A DNA stretch of 64,000 nt from JANXPZ01 sp033853925. GTDB taxonomy: Bacteria; Eisenbacteria; RBG-16-71-46. The translations under genes and the position numbers were made by a program. Position 1 is the stretch's first letter. Each line of letters opens with the position of its first letter. The DNA is taken from assembly GCA_033853925.1 (NCBI GenBank), contig JAWOLC010000011.1:1-64000 (forward strand), given 5' to 3'. Shown here one piece after another: positions 24,951 through 34,324 of the stretch. The notes below the pieces were generated by a model that did no database searches, was not told the DNA's origin, and was given only the letters and a program-made list of their open reading frames with translations.

Positions 24951-26855
24951 ATGAGAGCTGGACTGACCACGGCATTGCTCTTGGGCGTGGTCCTCGCCTG
25001 CGCGTCGCCAGCGCGGGCGCAGACGCCGCGCCTCGACGCCATCTGGGCCCGGTCGACGAACGGGGCCCCGATCACGCTCGACGGCATTCTGAGCGAGCCC
25101 GCTTGGGCGCAGGCGGAATCCGTCATCGTCCGCTACGGGGTGGACAACGGCATCCCCGGCAGCGGCTACCAGGAAGAGGGCGGCCGGCTCACGCGGGACA
25201 GCACGTACGCCGTCGTCAAGTTCCTGACCGTGGGGAACTACCTCTACATGGCGGCGTCGCTGCGCGACAGCTCGGTCGGCGGCGACGTGGACTTCAACAA
25301 GATCGACGGCCTGCAGATCGGGCTGAAGGATCACAGCGTGATCACGCGGCCGGCGCCGGTGCGCGAGTACTTCTACGCCTGGTGGTTCCCGACGGACACG
25401 CTCCACGCCCATGATCCCGGCCGGTCCCCCTGCTTCCGCGGCTGGTGGGCTCCGGACAGCTGCAAGCCCCGCACGCCCGAGCAGATCGACAACTGGGACG
25501 CCGTGACCGTCGTGCACGGCGTGTCCAACGACGACAGCGACACGGACCATGGCTACACGGTCGAGATGAAGTTCAACCTGACGCCCATGGGCTACGACGT
25601 CACGAAGGCCGGGGGCGACATCGTCGAGTGGAACCTGGGCATCAAGGACGCCGACTGGAACTGGCCGCTCAACGTCAAGCGCTTCGCCTCGAACCGGACG
25701 TGGTGGCAGAGCCCGTGGTCGCTGGATGCCTGGTACGACGAGGTGCACATCTACGCCCGCCCGGACGTGTACGTCGGCTCGGGGGCCGCGCCCCTGATCC
25801 CGCCCGAGGTGCGCGTGGCCAACGCCGGCAACTGGCCCGCTCCCGTGATCGACGGCCATCTGAACGATCCCGTGTGGAGCCTGGCGCCGTCCTTCGACGT
25901 CCGCTGGGGAGACGACGCGCTGCGCGCCAGCTATCCGGGCGTGGGCCCGTGGCGCTCCGGGCAGTGGCAGCCGTCGGTGAACGACACGCTGGCCACCATC
26001 CAGGACCCGGGCGACGCCACCGTGCGCTGGTTCTTCAAGGAGGACACGCTCTACTTCGGCTTCGACGTGCGCGACCAGTACGTGCAGTACATTCCCCTGT
26101 TCACGCGCTACGACGGTGTGCAGGTGAACCTGAACGACCGCGGCGTCCGCTATCGTGACCGCAATCTCGAGGCCCGCTGGCTCACCTACCTGGTGGGGCC
26201 CACGGGCAGCGGGCTGGCCCTCGACTACCTGCCGTACCTGCGGGACACCCTGCTGGGCGCGCGCGTGGCCTGCCAGCTCAAGGGCGGCACGACCGTGGAC
26301 ACGATCGGCTTCGAGCCGGACTCCGGCTACACGATGGAGATGGCGATCGATCTGACGAAGCTCGGCTATCCTCACGGCCTCGGGGACCGGGCCTTGTTCC
26401 TCGGCCTCAGCCTGATGGACGGCGACTCGTTCGGCCCGTCGGGGGTCCACGACAGCTACGGCACGCACCAGTGGTGGTTCTGGCACCAGCAGCGCGAGTG
26501 CTGCCCGGTGTGGGCCTACCTGGATCCCACGCTCTACCTGACCACGGACGTGGCCGGGCCGGGCGGCGGGCAGCCCTACACGCTGCTCGGCAACTACCCG
26601 AATCCCTTCCGGGCGCTGACCACGATCCAGTACGCGCTGGCGGCGGCGAGCGACGTCACGATCGAGGTCTTCGACGTGCAGGGGCGCCTGGTGGCGCGGC
26701 GCGTGCTCGGGCTGCAGGCGGCGGGCAAGCAGCGCGCGACGTTCTCCAACCCGGGTCTGAGGACCGGGATCTACCTCTACCGCCTGCGGGCGGCGGATCC
26801 GCTGTCGGGCAAGCAGAGAGCCGCGATGGCGGGGAAGATGCTGGTGCTGAAGTAG
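24951..26855 (+). CDS. Secreted protein with two CBM9-like domains and a C-terminal sorting module
   Basis: A 634-residue exported protein and first gene of the glycan operon. A signal peptide spans about residues 1-24. Two carbohydrate-binding family-9-like modules follow (about 38-280 and 300-535), each opening with the DG.L.EPAW or DGHLNDPVW strand typical of DOMON/CBM9. Residues about 555-634 form a FlgD/type-IX-like end: YPNPFRALTTIQYAL, then GIYLYRLRA. It probably binds glycans at the surface. The ATG at 24951 has GAGGAGGTCG upstream; the longer frame from 24864 lacks one. A 94-base gap leads to the TonB receptor gene. Transcription is likely from the LacI-controlled promoter at 24704. 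Confidence 0.85.
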   Translation: MRAGLTTALLLGVVLACASPARAQTPRLDAIWARSTNGAPITLDGILSEPAWAQAESVIVRYGVDNGIPGSGYQEEGGRLTRDSTYAVVKFLTVGNYLYMAASLRDSSVGGDVDFNKIDGLQIGLKDHSVITRPAPVREYFYAWWFPTDTLHAHDPGRSPCFRGWWAPDSCKPRTPEQIDNWDAVTVVHGVSNDDSDTDHGYTVEMKFNLTPMGYDVTKAGGDIVEWNLGIKDADWNWPLNVKRFASNRTWWQSPWSLDAWYDEVHIYARPDVYVGSGAAPLIPPEVRVANAGNWPAPVIDGHLNDPVWSLAPSFDVRWGDDALRASYPGVGPWRSGQWQPSVNDTLATIQDPGDATVRWFFKEDTLYFGFDVRDQYVQYIPLFTRYDGVQVNLNDRGVRYRDRNLEARWLTYLVGPTGSGLALDYLPYLRDTLLGARVACQLKGGTTVDTIGFEPDSGYTMEMAIDLTKLGYPHGLGDRALFLGLSLMDGDSFGPSGVHDSYGTHQWWFWHQQRECCPVWAYLDPTLYLTTDVAGPGGGQPYTLLGNYPNPFRALTTIQYALAAASDVTIEVFDVQGRLVARRVLGLQAAGKQRATFSNPGLRTGIYLYRLRAADPLSGKQRAAMAGKMLVLK

Positions 26856-26949
26856 GCGCGAGATCGCGAGAGGAAGTGGCGGGGCGGGCCGGCAGAGTCC
26901 GCCCCGCCGGGATGGACGAGTCGGAGCGGCCGGCGAGGGACCAGGGGGC

Positions 26950-29631
26950 ATGGGTCGCCAGCGGAAGGGACGTGTCGCAGGGAAGGCCTGGGTGGCGGGC
27001 CTCTGCCTGCTCTCGGCGTTGATCGCCTCGGGGGCGCTCGCCGGGACCACGGGGAAGATCTCGGGCCGGGTGCTCGACAAGAAGAAGCAGGCCCTGGCGG
27101 GCGTGAACGTCACCATCCCGGCCGCCCGGCTGGGAGCGATCAGCGACGCCGAGGGTCGCTACACGATCATCGGCATCCCCGCCGGCACGTTCGAGGTGAA
27201 GGTGAGCCTCATGGGCTACGGGCCGGTGCTGGTGAAGGACGTCCTCGTCTCGGCGGACAACACGACGAGCCTGGACGTGGAGCTGGCCGAGGCGCCGGTG
27301 ATGATGAAGGAGGTCGTGGTCTCCGCCCAGCGCCCGGTGGTGGACCTCAAGCTCACGAGCACGATGTCCACGGTGAGCCGGCAGGACATCCGCTCCCTCC
27401 CCGTCCAGGAGCTGCAGGACGTGGTCAACCTCCAGGCGGGCGTCGTGGACGGCCACTTCCGCGGCGGACGGCTGGGCGAGGTGCAGTACCAGGTGGACGG
27501 CGTCTCCGTGAACAACGCCTACGACAACACCTCCACGCTGCGCATCGACCGCTCCCTGATCGAGGAGGTGCAGGTCATCAGCGGCACCTTCGACGCCGAG
27601 TACGGGCAGGCGATGAGCGGCGTGGTGAACGCGGTGCTGCGCCGCGGCACGGAGAAGCTGCAGTGGGACGCCGAGCTGCTCTCGGGCGGCTTCGCCTACG
27701 CGGGCGACCCGCGCGGCATCTCCTCGACCTTCCGCCAGGCGAGCCCGGCGGGCGCGCAGAACTACCAGGCGAGCCTGAGCGGGCCCGCGGGGCTGCCCCA
27801 GACGTTCTTCCTCGTGAACGGGCGGCGCTACAGCTTCGACGACTACCTGCAGGGCACGCGGCTGTTCGTCCCCACGGACCGCTCGGCTCCCGAAGCCCTG
27901 ATCGTGAACCCGACGGGAGACGGGGCCACCGTCCCGCTGGTGTACAGCCGCGAGTGGTCGGGGCTCGCCAAGGTCACGAACCGGTCGGTCGCGAACCTCG
28001 AGCTGAACTACCAGGCCGTCGGGAGCCTGGTGAACGGCCGGCACATGACCGGCTCGACCTGGCTCTACCGACTGAACCCCGACGGCCTCTCCAAGCAGCG
28101 CACCTTCTCCATCGTGCACGGTCTGGACGGCACCTACACGCTGTCGAAGAAGACCTTCTTCACCTCCAGCCTGCGGCAGAACTACTTCGACTACAAGGAC
28201 CTGCTCTACGACGACGAGAACGACCCGCGCTACGACGCCGCCGGGCCGCCGCTGGGGAGCCAGGCGTACCAGCTCGGCGCCTACGTCCAGGGCGTGGACC
28301 TCACCCGCTTCGTGCAGAAGACGAGCACCATCGTCTGGAAGAGCTCCCTCGTGAGCCAGATGAAGAACGACCAGCAGGTCAAGGTGGGGGCCGAGTTCTC
28401 CTGGCCGCGCGTCACCTTCGGGAACCCGGGCGTGCTCACCTCGACGCAGTGGGGCAACACGCCGGTCATCGGCCGGGACATTCCCGACTCCTACGGGATC
28501 CCGCCGCCGAGCGTCTACGAGTACCGGCCCTACGAGGCGGCCGCCTTCGCGCAGGAGGATCTGGAGTGGAACGACCTGCGCATCCGCGCCGGCCTGCGGG
28601 CCGAGTACTTCAACCCGCGGAGCATGCTGCCGGCGGATCTCCAGAACCCGGCCAACACGATCACGGGCGCCCCGGTCACGCCCTGGCGCGCGACGACCCG
28701 CAAGATGTCGCTTGCCCCGCGGCTCGGCGTGTCGTACCCCATCACCCGGGACGCCGCGCTGTTCTTCGCCTACGGCCACTTCTACCAGATGCCGCCGCTC
28801 GGGGACATGTTCCAGAACGCCGACTATGGGGTCCTCCGCAACCTGCAGGCAGGCGACACGAGGTACGGGGTCATGGGGAACCCCGACATCCGCCCCGAGA
28901 AGACGGTGCAGTACCAGTTCGGCTACAAGCAGGCGGTCACGGACTGGCTCGGCGTCGACCTCAACGTCTTCTACAAGGACATCCGCGACCTGCTGGGCGT
29001 CGAGTTCATCACCACCTACAACGACGCCGAGTACCCGCGGATGACGAACGTGGATTTCGGCAACGTCGTCGGGTTCACGGTGGCGCTCGAGCAGCGGCGG
29101 CGCGGGATCGTGAGCACCTCGCTCGACTACACCTGGCAGATGGCGGAGGGGAACTCGAGCGACCCGCGGGAGACGGCGACCCGGGCGTCCGCGGGCGAGG
29201 ATCCCCGGCCCCGGCAGATCCCCTTCAACTGGGACCAGCGGCACACGCTGAACCTGACCGTCATGCTCTCGCGGCCGGAGCGCTTCTCCGTGAGCACGGT
29301 CGTGCGCGTGGCCAGCGGGCAGCCCTACACCCCGGCCAGCAGCGCCTCGGGCTTCTTCCGGCTCTACGGCACGAACTCGGGGCGCAAGCCCGCCAGCGTC
29401 CTCGTGGACCTGCGCGCGGAGAAGAACCTGGTCCGCTCCCGCGTCGGCGCGAACCTGTTCGCCCGGGTGTTCAACCTGTTCGACACGAGGTACTCGAACG
29501 GCATGGTGTTCGAGTCGACCGGCAGTCCGTACTACTCGGTGGATCCGTCCGATCCCACGCTGAGGGATCCGACGCGCTTCTACGAGCCGCGGCGGATCGA
29601 GGCCGGTCTCAGCCTGAGCGCGGGCCGCTAG
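26950..29631 (+). CDS. TonB-dependent outer-membrane receptor (SusC-like architecture)
   Basis: An 893-residue receptor. After a signal peptide (about 1-31), residues 34-115 form a carboxypeptidase-regulatory-like domain (GKISGRVLDKKKQALAGVNV). A plug domain follows (about 125-240) with VQYQVDGVSVNN and EEVQVISGTFDAEYGQAMSG, then a 22-strand-type barrel ending in a short terminal strand (RRIEAGLSLSAGR). It should import oligosaccharides with TonB energy. No SusD homologue is next to it, and the neighbouring secreted proteins may take that role. The ATG at 26950 follows AGGGGGC. The next gene begins 10 bases after its stop. Confidence 0.92.
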   Translation: MGRQRKGRVAGKAWVAGLCLLSALIASGALAGTTGKISGRVLDKKKQALAGVNVTIPAARLGAISDAEGRYTIIGIPAGTFEVKVSLMGYGPVLVKDVLVSADNTTSLDVELAEAPVMMKEVVVSAQRPVVDLKLTSTMSTVSRQDIRSLPVQELQDVVNLQAGVVDGHFRGGRLGEVQYQVDGVSVNNAYDNTSTLRIDRSLIEEVQVISGTFDAEYGQAMSGVVNAVLRRGTEKLQWDAELLSGGFAYAGDPRGISSTFRQASPAGAQNYQASLSGPAGLPQTFFLVNGRRYSFDDYLQGTRLFVPTDRSAPEALIVNPTGDGATVPLVYSREWSGLAKVTNRSVANLELNYQAVGSLVNGRHMTGSTWLYRLNPDGLSKQRTFSIVHGLDGTYTLSKKTFFTSSLRQNYFDYKDLLYDDENDPRYDAAGPPLGSQAYQLGAYVQGVDLTRFVQKTSTIVWKSSLVSQMKNDQQVKVGAEFSWPRVTFGNPGVLTSTQWGNTPVIGRDIPDSYGIPPPSVYEYRPYEAAAFAQEDLEWNDLRIRAGLRAEYFNPRSMLPADLQNPANTITGAPVTPWRATTRKMSLAPRLGVSYPITRDAALFFAYGHFYQMPPLGDMFQNADYGVLRNLQAGDTRYGVMGNPDIRPEKTVQYQFGYKQAVTDWLGVDLNVFYKDIRDLLGVEFITTYNDAEYPRMTNVDFGNVVGFTVALEQRRRGIVSTSLDYTWQMAEGNSSDPRETATRASAGEDPRPRQIPFNWDQRHTLNLTVMLSRPERFSVSTVVRVASGQPYTPASSASGFFRLYGTNSGRKPASVLVDLRAEKNLVRSRVGANLFARVFNLFDTRYSNGMVFESTGSPYYSVDPSDPTLRDPTRFYEPRRIEAGLSLSAGR

Positions 29632-29641
29632 CGGGGGACAC

Positions 29642-32600
29642 GTGCGAGAACGCGGAGCGTCGTCGGCGAGAAGAAGCCCAGGGGATCCACGCTGGCTGGT
29701 CCTCCTGCTGGCGGGGCTGGGACTCGGGGCCGCCGCCGCGGCCAGCGCGGATTGCCCGACCCTCGCGCCGCCCGGGGACCAGTCCAGGTGCGCCGACCCC
29801 GGTGGCAGGACGCGCTTCACCCTGAGCGGCACGGGGGCGGAGCAGTGCGCCTGGGTCCTGCTGCCCGGCCAGTCCAGCGGCGTCTACCGGGTCGCGCTGG
29901 GCAGCCCCACGGGCTGCGAGGTCGGCGTCGACGTCTTCAGCGACGGCCCCTGCACGGTGGCGGTGCAGTGGACGGGGCGGGCCGGCTCCGACTCGGCCTG
30001 CGTGCTGCGCGACACCGTCTACCTCGCGGTCGTCCCGGGGCCGGGCCCGCGCGGGACCATCGACGCGGAGCGCTCGGGCTTCCTCGACGCGAACCGCATC
30101 CGCACCGTGTTCTGGAACTACGGCATGGTCGGCGACTATCCGCAGGATCCCGCCAACGTGGACCTCAGCGTCTTCCACTCCGTCGAGGTCCCGAAGGGCA
30201 GCGGGATGAACTACACGGACGGCATCACGCCCTTCGTGATGGCCCGGATCGCGCAGGCCGCGGGGGACACCGCCATCATCATGGAGACGGGGTTCCGCGA
30301 GCGCCAGGGCATCAGCCCCCTCCACAACCGCGTCATGCGCTTCGAGCCGCGGCCGGGGTTCTTCCAGGCCGACCCGCTGATCAACCGCGGCCGCTCGCCG
30401 GCCATCAGCAACGACCCGCGCACCTGGCCCTCCGCGTGGCCCGACAAGAAGTACGACCCCGACGACGCCGGCTGGCCGGGGAGCTGGGACGGCTACTTCG
30501 GCAAGCGGGCGGCGGCGGACGAGGAGAGCTTCACCGTCATGGACGACGACTTCTACGACGCCTGGGACTACGCGCCCGACGCCTGCGACCCGGACCGGCG
30601 CGGTCTCGGTCTCAAGGTCGAGGTGCGCGGCTTCCAGTGGGCGAACCCGCAGGCCGGGAACGTCGTCTTCTGGCACTACGACATCACCAACGAAAGCACC
30701 ACCGACTACGACGACAACATCATCTTCGGCCTCTACATGGACTCGGGGGTCGGAGGCTCCGCGCTCTCCTGCGACGGCATCTACGAGTCGGACGACGACA
30801 ACGCCTACTTCGACCGCTCCTCCGGCCTCAACCTGGTCTACACCTGGGACACCTACGGGCACGGCGTGGATCTGGCGGGCAACTGCAGCCCGACCGGCTA
30901 CCTCGGCTACGCCTACATGGAGACACCCGGCAATCCCTACGACGGCATCGACAACGACAACGACGGCATCACCGACGAGTCTCGCGACGGCGGTCCCGGC
31001 CAGCTCATCGTCGGGCAGACGGCGATCCGCGAGTACGCGGCGGCGCACTACGACCTGGCCAAGTTCGAGGCGTTCTACGGCCCGCTCGAGAACCGGCCCG
31101 CCTACCGCGCCGGGCGCTGGTGGACCGGGGACGAGGACATGGACTGGACGGCGGAGTTCGACGACGTCGGCGCGGACGGCGTCCCCAACACCTTCGACAC
31201 CGGCGAGGGCGACGGCATCCCCACCGACGGCGAGCCGCATTTCGACCGCACCGACAAGGACGAGTCGGACCAGATCGGGCTCACCGGCTTCAAGATGAAC
31301 CGGATCAAGGCCGGCGTGGGGAATCCGAACCCCGCCACGGACGACATCCTCTTCTACACCGACGCCCACCACTGGCCCGAGCGGCTGTGGCAGCACTTCA
31401 CCGATCCCAACCCGGCTGCCCGCTTCGACTCCGCGGTGGCCGCGAACTACAACATCGGCTTCCTCTTCGCCTCCGGTCCCTTCAAGCTGCCGCCCGGGAA
31501 GCGGGAGCGCTTCAGCCTGGCGCTGGCCTACGGGCAGGACCTCGCCGAGCTGCGCGAGACCGTGCACACGGTGCAGCTCATCTACAACGCGAATTACCAG
31601 TTCGCCGTGCCGCCCACGCTGCCGACCGCCTCGGCCGAGGCGGGCGACGGCTACGTCCGGCTCTCGTGGGACGACGCGGCGGAGCGCAGCCTCGACCCGG
31701 TCACGAACACCTTCGACTTCGAGGGGTACCGCATCTACCGGGCGACGGATCCCGAGTTCCGCGATCCGCAGATCGTGCCCACCGGCTCGACCCAGCTCTG
31801 GCTGCCCAACGGCAAGCCCATCGCCCAGTTCGATCTCGCGGACGGGCGGAAGGGCTACTCGCGCAAGGTGATCAACGGCATCGGCTACTACCTCGGCACG
31901 GACAGCGGGATCCGCCACACCTGGACCGACACCACGGTGACGAACGGCCAGGAGTACTACTACGCGGTCTGCGCGTACGACTACGGCTACGACCCGGGCG
32001 CGGACTCCTTGGCCATCTACCCGTCGGAGAATTCGATCACGGTCTCGCGCACGCCCCGGGGCGGCCTGATCCTGCCCAGGAACGTGGTGCAGGTGCGGCC
32101 CAATCCGAGAGTGCCGGGCTACGTGCCCGGCTCGTCGAGCGGGGTGACCAAGGTCGCGGGGAACGGCACCGGCGCCGTGGGCATCCGGGTCGTGAACTCG
32201 GGCCTCGTCCCCGACGGGCATCTGTTCACGGTCGGCTTCGTCACCACCTCACCCGACAGCATCCACGCCACGAGCTACGTGCTCCGGGACAGCACCTCGC
32301 GGCGCACGCTCTTCTCGACGGGCTCCGACTTCGACAGCCTGGGGACGGGCCCTTCCGGCGCCGGCTTGCTGCCGCTCGTCAGATCGGTCGAGCAGTGCAG
32401 CGTGGACGGCAGGGCCTCCGGATTCCGCTCGGGCAGCGGCACGAACGTGACGCTCTCCACCTACTACGCCAACAGCGCGATGCCCATGAACCTGAAGCGG
32501 CTCGGCTACCCGGACAACCTCACGATCGTGTTCGACAGCACCTTCGCCGACACGGGCCTGGGCTGGGGGCCGGTGCGGCGGAACCCGGCGAAGTTCCAGC

Positions 32601-33235
32601 TCTGGGCCCACACGGACACGGGCGACGTGCGTCTCAAGTTCCGCTTCAACGACCTGCCCTCGGGCAGGGGAGACGGCACGCTCGACTCGCTGGGCGAGTG
32701 GATCGAGGTCATCGCCCCCGGCCCGCCGGTGCGCGTGGACTCGCTCGTGGCCTGGCGCATCCAGGTGGATCCGAGCGGGCCGCACGGCCGCCCCGACGTG
32801 GTCCCGCCCGGTGCCGGCGACGTCTACGACCTGGTCGTGGTCCGCCCCCTGAACCCCTCGGACCGCTTCCTCTTCAGCAGCGGCGGCGAGCGCGTCGACG
32901 CCGCGAAGGCCGCGACGGACTACGCCAGCAAGCCCTACGTGGTGCCCAATCCGTACGTGGGCGCCGCCGCCTTCGAGCCCGAGCGCTTCGCCGTCTCGGG
33001 GCGCGGCGACCGGCGCATGGAATTCCGCAACCTGCCGCAGAACGCCACGGTGCGCATCTACACCGTGCGCGGCGACCTCGTGCGCACCCTGCGCCAGGAC
33101 GGCTCGCTGAACGGCTACGTGGCCTGGGACCTGCGCACCAAGGACAACCTGGACGTGGCTCCGGGCCTCTACATCTTCCACGTCGAAGCTCCCGGCGCGA
33201 ACGGCTACGTCGGGAAGTTCGCGATCATCAAATGA
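29642..33235 (+). CDS. Large secreted surface protein with type-IX-like C-terminal module
   Basis: A 1197-residue exported protein with no enzyme family I recognise. A hydrophobic signal segment (about 18-37) follows an Arg-rich start. The body is rich in Asp, Gly, Tyr and Trp and includes a calcium-loop-like DNDNDGITDESRDG stretch near residue 440. Around 655-790 there is a fibronectin-III-like unit (YVRLSWDDAAERSLDP..YRIYRATD). Residues about 1097-1197 form a FlgD-type module: VVPNPYVGAAAFE, then VRIYTVRGDLVRTL and GLYIFHVE. The GTG at 29642 follows GGGGGA. The stop overlaps the next start as ATGA. It is likely surface-attached and linked to the TonB receptor in function. Confidence 0.82.
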   Translation: MRERGASSARRSPGDPRWLVLLLAGLGLGAAAAASADCPTLAPPGDQSRCADPGGRTRFTLSGTGAEQCAWVLLPGQSSGVYRVALGSPTGCEVGVDVFSDGPCTVAVQWTGRAGSDSACVLRDTVYLAVVPGPGPRGTIDAERSGFLDANRIRTVFWNYGMVGDYPQDPANVDLSVFHSVEVPKGSGMNYTDGITPFVMARIAQAAGDTAIIMETGFRERQGISPLHNRVMRFEPRPGFFQADPLINRGRSPAISNDPRTWPSAWPDKKYDPDDAGWPGSWDGYFGKRAAADEESFTVMDDDFYDAWDYAPDACDPDRRGLGLKVEVRGFQWANPQAGNVVFWHYDITNESTTDYDDNIIFGLYMDSGVGGSALSCDGIYESDDDNAYFDRSSGLNLVYTWDTYGHGVDLAGNCSPTGYLGYAYMETPGNPYDGIDNDNDGITDESRDGGPGQLIVGQTAIREYAAAHYDLAKFEAFYGPLENRPAYRAGRWWTGDEDMDWTAEFDDVGADGVPNTFDTGEGDGIPTDGEPHFDRTDKDESDQIGLTGFKMNRIKAGVGNPNPATDDILFYTDAHHWPERLWQHFTDPNPAARFDSAVAANYNIGFLFASGPFKLPPGKRERFSLALAYGQDLAELRETVHTVQLIYNANYQFAVPPTLPTASAEAGDGYVRLSWDDAAERSLDPVTNTFDFEGYRIYRATDPEFRDPQIVPTGSTQLWLPNGKPIAQFDLADGRKGYSRKVINGIGYYLGTDSGIRHTWTDTTVTNGQEYYYAVCAYDYGYDPGADSLAIYPSENSITVSRTPRGGLILPRNVVQVRPNPRVPGYVPGSSSGVTKVAGNGTGAVGIRVVNSGLVPDGHLFTVGFVTTSPDSIHATSYVLRDSTSRRTLFSTGSDFDSLGTGPSGAGLLPLVRSVEQCSVDGRASGFRSGSGTNVTLSTYYANSAMPMNLKRLGYPDNLTIVFDSTFADTGLGWGPVRRNPAKFQLWAHTDTGDVRLKFRFNDLPSGRGDGTLDSLGEWIEVIAPGPPVRVDSLVAWRIQVDPSGPHGRPDVVPPGAGDVYDLVVVRPLNPSDRFLFSSGGERVDAAKAATDYASKPYVVPNPYVGAAAFEPERFAVSGRGDRRMEFRNLPQNATVRIYTVRGDLVRTLRQDGSLNGYVAWDLRTKDNLDVAPGLYIFHVEAPGANGYVGKFAIIK

Positions 33236-34260
33236 GCGCCCGCGCGAGCACGAGTCGGCGGATCCTGGCCGGGGTGGCGGCGCTGCTGCTGGCGGCCCTG
33301 CCGGCCTGGGGCCAGAGCAAGACGGGCACCACGATCGGCCAGTTCCTGCTGATCGAGCCCAGCGCGCGCATCGCCGGCATGGGGAACGCCGGGGTGGCGA
33401 TCGCCGACGGCCTGGACGCGGTCTACTTCAACCCGGCGACGATCGGGCTGCTGCGGGGCTACAACGTGCAGTTCACGCACAGCGCCTGGCTGGCCGACAT
33501 CCGCTTCGACTACGCGGCGGCCTCGATTCCCCTCGGCAAGTGGGGCAGCGCGGTGGCCAGCGTGACGGCCCTGAACTCCGGGGCCATGGACGTGCGCACG
33601 GTCTCGCAGCCCCTGGGCACGGGGGAGACGTTCTCCGTGTCCGACGTGGCCCTCGGGCTGGGGTACGGGCGGCAGATCACCGACCGCTTCTCCACGGGCG
33701 CCCAGATCCAGTACGTGCAGGAGACGATCTGGCACAGCTCGCTGAGCACGGTCGTGCTCGACCTGGGCACGCTGTACCGGATCTCGGACCGCGGGCTCAG
33801 GATCGGCGCGAGCCTGTCGCACCTGGGCACGCAGGGGCGCTTCGCGGGCCGGGATCTGAACGTCGTCTACGACAACGACCCGAGCCGGTACGGCGACAAC
33901 GGCACGCTGCCCGGCGACATGTTCACCAGCGACTTCTCGGTCCCGACGCTCTTCCGCGTGGGCCTCGGCCTGCCGTTCCAGTTCGGGCCGCGGGCGCGGC
34001 TGGACCTCGCGGCGGACGCCTTCCACCCGGCCGACAATTCCGAGGGCCTGAGCGCGGGGGCGGAGTTCCGCTACGCGCGCGTCCTCTCGCTGCGGGCCGG
34101 CTGGCAGGACGCGTTCCAGCAGGACACCGAGGTCGGCCTGACGCTGGGCGCCGGATTGCAGGGGAAGGTGGACGTGTACGGATACCGGGTCGACTACGGT
34201 TGGGCGGATCACAGGCGGCTGGGCGGCACGCATCGCCTGACCATCCAGCTCGCGTTCTAG
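33232..34260 (+). CDS. PorV/PorQ-family outer-membrane beta-barrel protein
   Basis: A 342-residue protein with a signal peptide (about 1-27, ending PAWGQ). It shows the PorV/UPF0164 hallmark IEPSARIAGMGNAGVAIADG followed by AVYFNPATIG, then regularly alternating strands to a C-terminal aromatic residue (TIQLAF). PorV proteins serve type IX secretion or lipid/adhesin transport in the outer membrane. It is translationally coupled to the large surface protein (ATGA overlap), so I infer it helps export or anchor that protein or its FlgD-module relatives. No other type IX genes are in the window. Confidence 0.88.
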   Translation: MSARASTSRRILAGVAALLLAALPAWGQSKTGTTIGQFLLIEPSARIAGMGNAGVAIADGLDAVYFNPATIGLLRGYNVQFTHSAWLADIRFDYAAASIPLGKWGSAVASVTALNSGAMDVRTVSQPLGTGETFSVSDVALGLGYGRQITDRFSTGAQIQYVQETIWHSSLSTVVLDLGTLYRISDRGLRIGASLSHLGTQGRFAGRDLNVVYDNDPSRYGDNGTLPGDMFTSDFSVPTLFRVGLGLPFQFGPRARLDLAADAFHPADNSEGLSAGAEFRYARVLSLRAGWQDAFQQDTEVGLTLGAGLQGKVDVYGYRVDYGWADHRRLGGTHRLTIQLAF

Positions 34261-34324
34261 GGCGGGAGATCGCGGCCCGCCCGCAAGACGAGACGGCCGA
34301 GGAAGGCCGACGGGAGAGGTGGAC

